A stretch of DNA of 64,000 bases from Bubalus kerabau (taxonomy: Eukaryota > Chordata > Mammalia > Artiodactyla > Bovidae): positions 159,035,697-159,099,696 of the forward strand of contig NC_073627.1 in assembly GCF_029407905.1 (NCBI RefSeq), in the 5' to 3' direction. Under the pieces are notes generated by a model, which did no database searches, was not told the origin of the DNA, and saw only the letters and a list, made by a program, of their open reading frames with translations. The translations under genes and the position numbers were made by a program. Positions within the stretch are counted from its first letter, which is position 1; each line of letters begins with the position of its first letter. Shown here piece after piece: positions 32,487 to 43,730 of the stretch.

Positions 32487-33413
32487 ATGAAGAAACAGGG
32501 GAATAGCCAGCAGATAAAGGAACAGGATAAATGCCCACCAAACCAAACAAAAGAGGAAGAGATAGGGAATCTACCTGATTAAGAATTCCAAATAATGATA
32601 GTGAAATTGATCCAAAATCTTGAAATTAAAATGGAATCACAGATAAATAGCCTGGAGGCAAGGATTGAGAAGATGCAAGAAAGGTTTAACAAGGACTTAG
32701 AAGAAATAAAAAAGAGTCAATATATAATGAATAATGCAATAAGTGAAATTAAAAACACTCTGGAGGCAACAAATAGTAGAATAACAGAGGCAGAAGATAG
32801 GATTAGTGAATTAGAAGATAGAATGGTAGAAATAAATGAATCAGAGAGGATAAAAGAAAAACGAATTAAAAGAAATGAGGACAATCTCAGAGACCTCCAG
32901 GACAATATTAAACGCTGCAACATTCGAATCATAGGGGTCCCAGAAGAAGAAGACAAAAAGAAAGACCATGAGAAAATACTTGAGGAGATAATAGTTGAAA
33001 ACTTCCCTAAAATGGGGAAGGAAATAATCACCCAAGTCCAAGAAACCCAGAGAGTGCCAAACAGGATAAACCCAAGGCGAAACACCCCAAGACACATAGT
33101 AATCAAATTAACAAAGATCAAACACAAAGAACAAATGTTAAAAGCAGCAAGGGAAAAACAACAAATAACACACAAGGGAATACCCATAAGGATAACAGCT
33201 GATCTTTCAATAGAAACTCTTCAAGCCAGGAGGGAATGGCAAGACATACTTAAAATGATGAAAGAAAATAACCTACAGCCCAGATTATTGTACCCAGCAA
33301 GGATCTCATTCAAGTATGAAGGAGAAATCAAAAGCTTTTCAGACAAGCAAAAGCTGAGAGAATTCTGCACCACCAAACCAGCTCTCCAACAAATACTAAA
33401 GGATATTCTCTAG
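32487..33413 (+). pseudogene. L1 ORF1 (ORF1p-like RNA chaperone), broken by a stop
   Basis: ORF1p is a trimeric RNA-binding protein that coats L1 RNA. From the ATG at 32487 the frame would give 308 residues, but a TAA at 32580-32582 stops it after 31 codons. Reading can restart at an ATG at 32595, giving 272 residues to the TAG at 33411. What remains is a long heptad-rich coiled coil (about residues 10-95), the RRM-like middle (signature 'NIRIIGVPE') and the C-terminal domain ending 'LQQILKDIL'. The lost N-terminus is basic. A restarted protein is conceivable but would lack this tail. Confidence 0.9.
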
Positions 33414-33464
33414 ACAGGAAACACAAAAACGGTGTATAAATTCGAACCCCAAACAATAAAGTAT

Positions 33465-36400
33465 ATGGCAACGGGGTCATACTTATCAGTAATTACCTTA
33501 AACATAAATGGGTTGAATGCCCCAACCAAAAGACAAAGACTGGCTGAATGGATACAAAAACAAGACCCCTACATATGTTGTCTACAAGAGACCCACCTCA
33601 AAACAGGGGACACATACAGACTGAAAGTGAAGGGCTGGCAAAAGATTTTCCATGCAAATAGGGACCAAAAGAAAGCAGGAGTAGCAATACTCATATCAGA
33701 TAAAATAGACTTTAAAACAAAGACTGGGAAAAGAGACAAAGATGGTCACTACATAATGGTCAAAGGATCAATCCAAGAAGAAGATATAACAATTATAAAT
33801 ATATATGCACCCAACACGGGAGCACCGCAGTATGTAAGACAAATGCTAACAAGTATGAAAGGGAAAAAAGAACAATAACACAATAATAGTGGGAGAGTTT
33901 AATACCCCACTCACACCTATGGATACATCAACTAAACAGAAAATTAACAAGGAAACACAAACTTTAAATGATACAATAGACCAGTTAGACCTAATTGATA
34001 TCTATAGGACATTTCATCCCAAAACAATGAATTTCACCTTTTTCTCAAGTGCACATGGAACCTTCTCCAGGATAGATCACATCCTGAGCCATAAAGCTAG
34101 CCTTGGTAAATTCAAAAAAATAGAAATCATTCCAAGCATCTTTTCTGACCACAATGCAGTAAGATTAGATCTCAATTACAAGAGAAAAACTATTAAAAAT
34201 TCCAACATATGGAGGCTGAACAACACGCTGCCGAATAACCAACAAATCACAGAAGAAATCAAAAAAAAATCAAAATGTGCATAGAAATGAATGAAAATGA
34301 AAACACAACAACCCAAAACCTGTGGGACATGGTAAAAGCAGTCCTAAGGGGAAAGTTCATAGCAATACAGGCACACCTCAAGAAACAAGAAAAAAGTCAA
34401 ATAAATAACCTAACTCTACACCTAAAGCAACTAGAAAAGGAAGAAATGAAGAACCCCAGGGTTAGTAGAAGGAAAGAAATCTTAAAACTTAGAGCAGAAA
34501 TAAATGCAAAAGAAACAAAAGAGATCATAGCAAAAATCAACAAAACCAAAAGCTGGTTTTTTGAAAGGATAAATAAAATTGACAAACCATTAGCCAGACT
34601 CATCAAGAAACAAAGGGAGAAAAATCAAATCAATAAAATTAGAAATGAAAATGGAGAGATCACAACAGACAACACAGAAATACAAAGGATCATAAGAGAG
34701 TACTATCAACAATTACATGCCAATAAGATGGACAACGTGGAAGAAATGGACAAATTCTTAGAAAAGTACAACTTTCCAAAACTCGATCAGGAAGAAATAG
34801 AAAATCTTAACAGACCCATCACAAGCATGGAAATTGAAACTGTAATCAAAAATCTTCCAGCAAACAAAAGCCCAGGTCCAGATGGCTTCACAGCTGAATT
34901 CTACCAAAAATTTAGAGAAGAGCTAACACCTATCCTGCTCAAACTCTTCCAGAAAATTGCAGAGGATGGTAAACTTCCAAACTCATTCTATGAGGCCACC
35001 ATCACCCTAATACCAAAACCTGACAAAGATGCCACAAAAAAAGAAAACTACAGGCCAATATCACTGATGAACATAGATGCAAAAATCCTTAACAAAATTC
35101 TAGCAATCAGAATCCAACAACACATTAAAAAGATCATACACCATGACCAAGTGGACTTTATCCCAGGGATGCAAGGATTCTTCAATATCCGCAAATCAAT
35201 CAATGTAATACACCACATTAACAAATTGAAAAATAAAAGCCGTATGATTATCTCAATAGATGCAGAGAAAGCCTTTGACAAAATTCAACATCCATTTATG
35301 ATCAAAAATCTCCAGAAAGCAGGAATAGAAGGAACATAACTCAACATAATAAAAGCTATATATGACAAACCCACAGCAAACATTATCCTCAATGGTGAAA
35401 AATTGACAGCATTTCCTCTAAAGTCAGGAACAAGACAAGGGTGCCCACTTTCACCATTACTATTCAACATAGTTTTGGAAGTTTTGGCCACAGCAATCAG
35501 AGCAGAAAAAGAAAGAAAAGGAATCCAAATTGGAAAATAAGAAGTAAAGCTCTCACTATTTGCAGATGACATGATCCTCTACATAGAAAACCCTAAAGAC
35601 TCTACCAGAAAATTACTAGAGCTAACCAATGAATATAGTAAAGTTGCAGGATATAAAATCAACACCTAGAAATCACTTGCATTCCTATACACTAATAATG
35701 AGAAAACAGAAAGAGAAATTAAGGAAACAATTCCATTCACCATTGCAACGGAAAGAATAAAATACTTAGGAATATATCTAGCTAAAGAAACTAAAGACCT
35801 ATATATAGAAAACTATAAAACACTGGTGAAAGAAATCAAAGAGGACACTAACAGATGGAGAAATATACCATGTTCATGGATTGGAAGAATCAATATAGTG
35901 AAAATGAGTATACTACCCAAAGCAATCTATAGATTCAATGCAATCCCCATCAAGCTACCAACAGCATTCTTCACAGAGCTAGAACAAATAATTTCACAAT
36001 TTGTATGGAAATACAAAAAACCTGGAATAACCAAAGCGATCTTGAGAAAGAAGAATGGAACTGGAGGAATCAACCTACCTGACTTCAGGCTCTACTACAA
36101 AGCCACAGTTATCAAGACAGTATGGTACTGGCACAAAGACAGAAATATAGATCAATGGAACAAAAAAGAAAGCGCAGAGATAAATCCACGCACATATGGA
36201 CACCTTATCTTTGACAAAGGAGATGAGAATATACAATGGATTAAAGACAATCTCTTTAACAAGTGGTGCTGGGAAATCTGGTCAACCACTTGTAGAAAAT
36301 GAAACTAGAACACTTTCTAACACCATACACAAAAATAAACTCAAAATGGATTAAAGATCTAAACGTAAAAACAGAAACTATAAAACTCCTAGAGGAGAAC

Positions 36401-37282
36401 ATAGGCAAAACACTCTCTGACATACATCACAGCAGGATCCTCTATGACCCACCTCCAAGAATATTGGAAATAAAAGCAAAAATAAACAAATGGGACCTAA
36501 TTAACCTTAAAAGCTTCTGCACATCAAAGGAAACTATAAGCAAGGTGAAAAGACAGCTTTCAGAATGGGAGAAGATAATAGCAAATGAAGCAACTGACAT
36601 ACAACTAATCTCGAGAATATACAAGCAACTCCTACAGCTCAACTCCAGAAAAATAAATGACCCAATCAAAAAATGGGCCAAAGAACTAAATAGACATTTC
36701 TCCAAAGAAGACATCCAGATGGCTAACAAACACATGAAAAGATGCTCAACACCACTCATTATCAGAGAAATGCACATCAGAACCACAATGAGGTACCATT
36801 TCACACCAGTCAGAATGGCTGCGATCCCAAAATCTACAAGTAATAAATGCTGGAGAGGGTGTGGAGAAAAGGGAACCCTCTTACACTGTTGGTGGGAATG
36901 CAAACTAGTACAGCCACTATGGAGAACAGTGTGGCGATTCCTTAAAAAACTGGAAATAGAACTGCCTTATGGTCCAACAATCCCACTGCTGGGCGTACAC
37001 ACTGAGGAAACCAGAAGGGAAAGAGACACGTGTACCCCAATGTTCATCGCAGCACTGTTTATAATAGCCAGGACATGGAAGCAACCTAGATGCCCATCAG
37101 CAGATGAATGGATAAGCAAGCTGTGGTACATATACACAATGGAGTATTACTCAGCCATTAAAAAGAATACATTTGAATCAGTTCTAATGAGGTGGATGAA
37201 ACTGGAGCCTATTATACAGAGTGAAGTAAGCCAGAAAGAAAAACACCAATACAGTATACTAATGCATATATATGGAATTTAG
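33465..37282 (+). pseudogene. L1 ORF2 (endonuclease-reverse transcriptase), multiply broken
   Basis: Start at ATG 33465, 51 bases after ORF1. The APE-type endonuclease has N13, E42 and an SDH triad near 34147-34155, but its GDFN motif reads GEFN (Glu codon 33895-33897), losing a catalytic Asp. A +1 change in an A-run near 33866-33880 and a -1 change near 34262-34272 shift the intervening frame. RT motifs follow: 'SPGPDGF', 'SIDAEKAFDKI', 'GTRQGCPLSPLLF' and FADD at 35559-35570. In-frame stops lie at 35337 (TAA), 35538 (TAA) and 35667 (TAG). A 1-base loss near 36290-36300 shifts the frame again. The Cys/His motif CX3CX7HX4C lies in the C-terminal part, which ends at 37282. No functional protein is possible. 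Confidence 0.93.
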
Positions 37283-37633
37283 AAAGATGGTAACAATAAC
37301 CTTGTTTACGAGACAGCAAAAGAGACACTGATGTATAGAACAGTCTTATGGACTCTATGAGAGAGGGAGAGGGTGGGAAGATTTGGGAGAATGGCATTGA
37401 AACATGTAAAATATCATGTATGAAACGAGTTGCCAGTCCAGGTTCGATGCACGATACTGGATGCTTGGGGCTGGTGCACTGGGACGACCCAGAGGGATGG
37501 AATGGGGAGGGAGGAGGGAGGAGGGTTCAGGATGGGGAACACATGTATACCTGTGGCGGATTCATTTTGATATTTGGCAAAACTAATACAATTATGTAAA
37601 GTTTAAAAATAAAATAAAATAAAAAAATAAAAT
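37283..37633 (+). promoter_or_regulatory. L1 3' UTR with G-quadruplex motifs and A-rich tail
   Basis: Two runs fit the four-G-tract pattern: 37365-37387 (loops of about 3, 1 and 7) and 37504-37525 (loops 1, 4, 4). The UTR then passes 'atttggcaaaactaatacaa' and ends in an A/AAAAT tail at 37605-37637. L1 3' UTR G-tracts are a known conserved feature. Confidence 0.8.
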
Positions 37634-37648
37634 AAAAGGTCTTCCCTG
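37634..37648. repeat. L1 target-site duplication, right copy
   Basis: AAAAGGTCTTCCCTG follows the A-rich tail and pairs with 28501-28515. Confidence 0.9.
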
Positions 37649-37815
37649 ACAGCAGTATTAAGTGTATTCTCCCTTCTTCCCTGCTTTTCTCTGTCACTGT
37701 CTTGTTCATTTAATTCACACCAGTTCACAATTATAAATATATGCTTGTTTATCAATTATCTATATACCCCACCAGGCTACAAAATTCATGAAGGCAGGGG
37801 CTCAGACTATTTAAA
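37649..37815 (+). mobile_element. L2 LINE, right part, split by L1
   Basis: 'tgtattctcccttcttccct', 'cactgtcttgttcatttaat' and 'ccccaccaggctacaaaatt' with 'catgaaggcaggggctcaga' match the L2 3' end. This continues the L2 broken at 28515. Confidence 0.55.
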
Positions 37816-38792
37816 TAAGACCTGTATGATGAGGTCCTAACTGTAGTTCTTTGATCAGAATTGGCTTTTGATATAATATTTTGGCTAAATGAATGGTGTG
37901 CTTGATGAAAATATGACTTCATTTTAGTTGTCAACCTGGCATGGACAAAGGACAATTAGGTTACAAAAAGCTCATTTCTAAAAGTTGTTTTTTAAAATCA
38001 GTCTTCTATTCCCATGCATTTTCTCTGTTAGTAGAGATGCTATAATTTTTAAGAGAGACTAGATTATCCATCTGCCACATGCCTAATGGCATGTAAAGAC
38101 AAGTCCCATCTTCTCAGCACTTTTAAGGCAGTTGCATGGGAATCTGCCCACATTATCTCTGTTCTGTTTTGGCTCTGCTTTTTTTTTCTTTCTGCTTTTA
38201 GTCTTGGACTTCATCAACCCACCTTGAAGCCATAAGTGACCTCAGCTTTGGTATTTGCTTCTGGTTTTCTCAACTTCAATTTTTAGTACTCTCTAAGGCC
38301 TTGGGTTTGTACTCAGCCTCTGACTATTTCTGTTTCTGGCTCTCTCAGGTTTATTACCTTGGCTTAGCTATAGGTCAGGACCTGGACTTCAGTACATCTT
38401 GTATGATCCCTGTTTGATCCCTAAATATATTGATTGGTCAGCTGAGAAAGACCAGAGCATTTCTTGCTCAAGAGTTGTGGCATCTTCAGCAAGGGGTATA
38501 ATCATAATTATGTCCTAAGAGTCTGTATTGTAATAATAACACTGTATTCCTCATCAAATTGCTTCTTTCTGCCTTTATCTCTTGGTCATCGCTATACTTT
38601 ATTAGATCACCTTTGTATTTTTGAACTTGGTTAATGCACCACATTAGAGGCAAGGGTTTTTTATTTCTGAACTGTCTCAGGGAATAGATAATGAAATGTG
38701 AAAGTTCAGGGAATTTAGTTCTCCATGGGGAGAACTATGTGAAATGTGAGACAGAAAGGAGCTAGGTAAAATTTTTCTCTTTTTTTCCTTCT
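37816..38792. other. unassigned non-coding sequence
   Basis: No repeat recognised in about 1 kb. Short frames only. Confidence 0.4.
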
Positions 38793-39017
38793 ATCAAGAC
38801 CCTGGTATTCTTGGGCTTCCTTTGTGGCTCAGCTGGTAAAAAGAAGTCCATCTGTAATGTGGGAGACTTGGTTTCGATCCCTGGGTTGGAAAGATTCCCT
38901 GGAGAAAGGAAAGGCTACCCACTCCAGTATTCTTGCCTGGAGAATTCCATGGACTCTAGAGTCCATGGGGTCACAAAGAGTTGGACATGACTGAGTGACT
39001 TTCACTTTCATCAAGAC
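38793..39017 (+). mobile_element. Bov-tA SINE with possible TSD
   Basis: 'ttgggcttcctttgtggctc' begins the tRNA-like head, and the unit ends at 'gactgagtgactttcacttt'. ATCAAGAC occurs at 38793-38800 and 39010-39017. About 12 extra bases lie between the left copy and the SINE start, so the duplication is plausible but not certain. Confidence 0.85.
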
Positions 39018-39328
39018 TCCAAGACCCTCATTCCCTTTGAAACCCTTCTAGAGAAATGCTGGGTGTTGTGTGGAGAATGATCTGCTGTGTCCTTTTGCAG
39101 GCTGTTGTGATGGGGAAGCATGTGTGATAACACGTAGCCTCATATTACACTCTCCTCTTCCTTGTTTCACTTCTGTTTTCCTTTTATCTATGAAGTCCTG
39201 GGCTTCCACCTCCCAAAGAAAATATTGGCACCTTTTTCTTCATTCAAGTTTAAACCAAGTAGTCAGAATGAGTCAATAGTGCAGAAATTCTAGTGAAGAG
39301 TAACTGGAACAAAAATATGAAGCTAAAA
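39018..39328. other. unassigned non-coding sequence
   Basis: No recognised element or exon between two SINEs. Confidence 0.35.
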
Positions 39329-39618
39329 GGAGGAGTTGTATGCTAAGCCACTTCAGTCGTGTCCGACTCTGTGTGACCCCATAGATGGCAGCCCACCAGG
39401 CTTCCCCGTCCCTGGGATTCTCCAGGCAAGAAGACTGGAGTGGGTTGCCATTTCCTTCTCCAATGCATGAAAGTGAAAAGAGAAAAAGTGAAGTCGCTCA
39501 GTCGTGTCCCACTCTTAGCGACCCCATGGATTGCAGCCTACTAGACTCCTCCGTCCATGGGATTTTCCAGGCAACAGTACTGGAGTGGGGTGCCATTGCC
39601 TTCTCCAAATGGAGGAGT
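39329..39618 (-). mobile_element. Bov-A2 SINE, antisense, with TSD
   Basis: Two inverted Bov-A units with the linker 'gcatgaaagtgaaaagagaa'. The direct repeat GGAGGAGT flanks it at 39329-39336 and 39611-39618. The inverted (CAG)n tail is short here. Confidence 0.92.
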
Positions 39619-41364
39619 AGAAAATTCTAAAGTGTGACTTCAAGGGCAATGGTCTAGATGAATTTTGAGTAAAGGCTTTTACACACTTCTAGAATGTATT
39701 CCAGAGTTGTGATCAACATATGTGATTCAGATATCAACTTTTAAAAGAATCTTCCAAGTATTTGGATTAATCAACAGTTTAAAGGGTTTTTCCCAACGAA
39801 AATAAACCTTTTTTAAAAAAAATTATAGAGAATTTAAGTGAAGCTGTCATAGTAATGTTGGCTATCAACTGTTTATATTTGGAGAGAGCACTTTTTTTTT
39901 TTTTTTTTTTTTTTGCATAGCAGCATGTGTGACTTAAAGGGCACAACTCCAACTTTCATTAGTATAACTAATGAAAATAGCCAAGTCTTTGGGTTTTTCT
40001 GTGTTGGGCAAGAGAAAGATGATAAATCAACCTTTTTGAAGGCCAAATCTTGTCATCCAAATTGGTCTCCCATGAATACTAGTAGATATAAGTCTATTCT
40101 TGGTGCAAGCAATGATTGACCTCCATTATTCTACTCATTGTGCCTAAAACACCTTATCTATAGAAGCATAATCAAAATAATTGCCTATGTCTCTAGAGTT
40201 CTGTGAAAATTAGATAATGTCAGCGAAAGTGCTTTTAGCTGCTGTAGCGGTATTATGACCTTTCTTCTCCACTTAGAATTAGTCTTAAAATAGTTTCATG
40301 ATAACCCCTCATTAAAGTTTTTAAGTCTGTTTTAAGTCACTGGTATGGAAGGAAGGACAGTAGCTACAGGTCATGCTGAATAAGAGTTTGGGGATAGGAA
40401 AAGGAAAAGGAAACTCCAAAAGAAAGTTGTTAAACTTTTAACACAAAGGTTGGCTATATCATAATAAAAATTACCTTTCAAATATACTAGTTTTTCCACT
40501 TTCTGTCTTTGCCAGATCAATTCTTTGGTAGTTTGAAAACAGAATGACAGGAAAGATGAAAGAAGAAAACTAGAGGTGCTCTGGGGAAGGGGCTGGGGGA
40601 AGGATTTTTTCCTAGGGTAGTTTGTGGACATTAGAAACAACAAAGTAGGTGAAATGAGTATAGAAAGTGCTAAGGAGGGGAATTCTTTTTTAAAAATGAA
40701 CTTACATATATCTGTTTTAATAGGTTGAAATCAAATAGAGAATTTGAGCTATTATAAAATTACTTTTTTGTTTAGAAACGATGTTTCTTGAGTGATTGTA
40801 AGTTACTTTTTTTTTTCAGGAGCCTAATGTTCTTAAAATGAGTATTAGATTCCAGGAAAGCAAAATAAAAATAGGAATAAGAAAGAGGAGCAGGCACATA
40901 GGTAATGCGGATTATAAGTTGTTAAAGCCCCTATGGTGGAAATATTTACATACAGGATATTTGGGGGATGATGGGGAAGGAACCTCCCTTTCTACAGGAA
41001 AGGAGATAATTAAGCAGGCCACCACAAGACCAGTTTTAAAAAGTAAAGTACATAAAAATATTCTTTTTCAGTGTTGAAGAGAAAGATCTTAATTATTGTC
41101 AATGACCTTAATTATTGAAGTTAAAATATTTCACTCCACCTGCTCTTTAGGGGTCCAGAAAGTAATCCATGTGAGGCTGATGTCTTATTTCAGAAAATAA
41201 TTTTCTTTGAGACAGTTTAGTTTCTCCAGTATCTCACAGCATCAGCTTAGTGTGAAATTATTTTAAAAAGGAATCATTTGATTTTATCACAGTCATCTGC
41301 TATTGAAATGCTGAGGAGATGATATCCCTCAGTTCATGGGAAGATCAGCCACACTGTCTTATGA
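39619..41364. other. unassigned sequence, possible MIR remnant
   Basis: A long T-run lies at 39893-39914. A weak MIR-like segment may occupy about 40155-40250 ('cttatctatagaagcataat', 'gagttctgtgaaaattagat'). Nothing else was recognised. The 90-codon minus frame at 40371-40643 and the 79-codon plus frame at 40838-41077 have no domain. Confidence 0.35.
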
Positions 41365-41400
41365 GGGGGCTTCCCTGATGGCTCAATGGGTAAAGAGCCA
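41365..41400 (+). mobile_element. Bov-tA head remnant
   Basis: Only the tRNA-like start, 'gggcttccctgatggctcaa' to 'gggtaaagagcc', survives. The Bov-A part is missing, so it is a 3'-deleted SINE. Confidence 0.55.
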
Positions 41401-41510
41401 AGGAGTCTTGAGGTCCATATAAATCATCAGGCAGCACTGGAGGCCCATCTACAAGAGGCTGGAAATCCACTTGTCAGTATTGTGGAGGATATATAAACAT
41501 CAGCAAACTG

Positions 41511-42103
41511 GATCAGTTCAGTTCAGTTCAGTTGCTCAGTCGTGTCTGACTCTTTGCGACCCCATGAATTTCATCACGCCAGGCCTCCATGTCCATCACC
41601 AGCTCCCAGAACTCACCCAAACTCATGTCCATCGAGTTGGTGATGCCATTCAGCCATCTCATCCTCTGTCGTCCCCTTCTCCTCCTGCCCCCAAGCCCTC
41701 CCAGCATCAGAGTCTTTTCCAATGAGTCAACCCTTCGCACGAGGTGGCCAAAGTACTGGAGTTTCAGCTTTAGCATCATTCCTTCCAAAGAAATCCCAGG
41801 GCTGATCTCCTTCAGAATGGACCGGTTGGATCTCCTTGCAGTCCAAGGGACTCTCAAGAGTCTTCTCCAACACCACAGTTCAAAAGCATCAATTCTTTGG
41901 CCCTCAGCTTTCTTCACAGTCCAACTCTCACATCCGTACATGACCACTGGAAAAACCATAGCCTTGACTAGATGGACCTTTGTTGGCAAAGTAATGTCTC
42001 TGCTTTTGAATATGCTATCTAGGTTGGTCATAACTTTCCTTCCAAGGAGTAAGCGTCTTTTAATTTCATGGCTGCAGTCACCATGTGCAGTGATTTTGAT
42101 CAG
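41511..42103 (-). mobile_element. BovB 3' region, antisense
   Basis: From the inverted tail ('cagttcagttcagttcagtt') the fragment extends about 580 bases to 'tgcagtcaccatgtgcagtg'. The 3' noncoding/RNase-poor end only is present. GATCAG at 41511-41516 and 42098-42103 may be a short TSD. It is well preserved, so a 195-codon frame on the element's sense strand is open, but it contains no enzyme motif. Confidence 0.9.
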
Positions 42104-42337
42104 AGAAGCACTCAAATTTCCAAGTCATATGTTTATGATTTTATGAATATTTTTACACTAAGGGTTGCTTATTTTACATTATTATTTTTAAAAAAAGACC
42201 CCTTTTCTCATTATGAAAACATATTTGTCATGTAATTTTTAGACAATAAAAGTCAATAAATCATTCATAATTTCTACACCAAGGAAAGTTCCTTCCCTCC
42301 ATTTATTTGTTGCCATGTGAAGGGAGTATAGAGTAGT

Positions 42338-42575
42338 AATCATGGTGGAGTGTTGGGATTCAGGTTCTTATTCTGCCATTTAGTAATCACACAACCAGGG
42401 AAATTGCTTAAACATCTCTGTGCCCCAGTTTTTTCATCTATAAAATACAGATTGTAATAGTGTTTACTTCCTGGGCTTGTTATGAGGCTAAAATGAGTCA
42501 ATATATGTGAATCATTTAGTAGAATATCTGGCTCATTATATATGTTATGTAAGAAATGTTTGTTATTATTAGTGG
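42338..42575 (+). mobile_element. MIR SINE
   Basis: 'ggattcaggttcttattctg', 'cttaaacatctctgtgcccc', 'ttttttcatctataaaatac' and 'gttatgaggctaaaatgagt' follow MIR order clearly. Confidence 0.8.
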
Positions 42576-42780
42576 TTAGCAACATAACCTATTAAGCTTG
42601 AGTATGAATCCCAGCTGTACTTATGATGCGATTTTGAATAAATTCAATATGTCAATGCCACGGCTTCATAATCTTTAAAACAGGGATTGAAATAGGAGCC
42701 ACTTCTTGGATTATGGTGAAATATAGGCAAGTCACATAAAACAAGTAAGTACCTAAGAGATACCAGCTATATTATTAATT
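42576..42780 (+). mobile_element. second MIR SINE in tandem
   Basis: 'gtatgaatcccagctgtact', 'cttcataatctttaaaacag' and 'ggattgaaataggagccact' show a second, more diverged MIR in the same orientation, directly after the first. Confidence 0.6.
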
Positions 42781-42784
42781 TAAA

Positions 42785-43330
42785 TATATTTTGAGTGCTT
42801 ACAATATACAAGGAGCCATGCTACATATAAAGGAAACAAGACAGGTCACATCTTTCATTGAGTGTCATAGTTTCAACAAGTAAATATTATTTAAGTGTAG
42901 TGAGAAATGTGGATAAGAAGGAGGGAGAGCTATTAGATGGAATTGGGGAAAAGTTATCAGGGAATGTTTCTTTGAATATGTGATGATTTGACCTGAGCTC
43001 TGAGTATTGAATAACTATTCCTATGATGAAGGAATAGTGTGTATACAAAGAGTAGGGGTGCCTTACCAAAGGAGACTGGATTTGGAGACAGTTCCAACAA
43101 CCTGAGTTGCAAGAAGCAGGTCATGTTTTAAGCACTGAAAAAAATTTCCAAAGCTTGGAGAGAAGTGAGGGGAGTGTGTAATGTGAATGGGACTGCAAGG
43201 ATAGTACTATAAGGATCGTATTTAGCAAGAAAGACCTAGAGGGCCATGTTGAGGAGGTCAACCTTTTCTTAAATGTAATAGGAAGCTATTGATAGCTTTT
43301 AAGCAGAGGGGTGATGTGACCAATGATCTC
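42785..43330 (-). mobile_element. L2 LINE, antisense
   Basis: 'ttttgagtgcttacaatata' with 'aaggagccatgctacatata' gives the inverted L2 3' end. It continues with 'gatttgacctgagctctgag' and 'taagcagaggggtgatgtga'. Non-coding remnant. Confidence 0.6.
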
Positions 43331-43414
43331 ATGTTAGTATTAATCAATCTGGTTTAAAATTTATGGATGTATGTACATTTTTACAGATACATTATTTATT
43401 TTCTTGTTTAAATT

Positions 43415-43497
43415 TTATTTTATTTAACTTTGCAATATTGTATTGGTTTTGCCATATATCAAAATGAATCTGCCACAGGTATACATGTGTTCCCATA
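43415..43497 (-). mobile_element. bovine-type L1 3' terminus, antisense
   Basis: 'ttttatttaactttgcaata' and 'tgaatctgccacaggtatac' are the inverse of the 3' end of the L1 at 28516 (compare 37540-37610). Only about 80 bases are present, a severely 5'-truncated insertion. Confidence 0.8.
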
Positions 43498-43539
43498 TTA
43501 AAAAATTACTGTGCAACAGTACTTTTAAATCAGATTTTA

Positions 43540-43730
43540 ATTTAAATATAGCATCATTTCTTCATGTTGTTAATCTTTTAAAATTATTTTTAATAACTAC
43601 ATTGAATTACATTGTGTGGATGAACCATAATTTATTTAAAAATATTTTTCTGGTGGGCATTAGGCTGATTCTAATTTTTTGGTAAAGATTCATGCGCTCC
43701 TCTAGGCATAGTGTTTGACCCTAAACATAG
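43540..43730 (-). mobile_element. L1M 3' fragment, antisense (probable)
   Basis: 'aactacattgaattacattg', 'ggatgaaccataatttattt' and 'ggtgggcattaggctgattc' resemble the inverted L1M 3' region. Diverged. Confidence 0.4.

Larger units (their letters stand above)
28516..37633 (+). mobile_element. full-length bovine-type L1 LINE (about 9.1 kb), retrotransposition-defective
   Basis: The element runs from a 5' end 'gaggaggagccaagatggcgg' region through a ~4-kb 5' UTR, ORF1, a 51-base spacer, ORF2, a G-rich 3' UTR and a tail of A/AAAT repeats. A 15-bp TSD brackets it. It is longer than most L1s because the 5' UTR has an expanded T-rich repeat array. ORF1 has a stop, and ORF2 has two frameshifts, three stops and a further deletion, so it is immobile now. 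The near-perfect TSD and good overall preservation suggest a ruminant-age insertion. Confidence 0.95.

Noticed and set aside
32717..33187. 156-codon antisense frame
   Set aside because: It is the complement of L1 ORF1; the A-rich sense strand leaves the antisense frame open. No domain.
36442..36903. 153-codon antisense frame
   Set aside because: Complement of L1 ORF2 C-terminus, no independent support.
41589..42146. 185-codon + frame and 195-codon - frame
   Set aside because: Both lie on one antisense BovB 3' fragment that has no enzyme motif. Preservation of the element, not selection, keeps them open.
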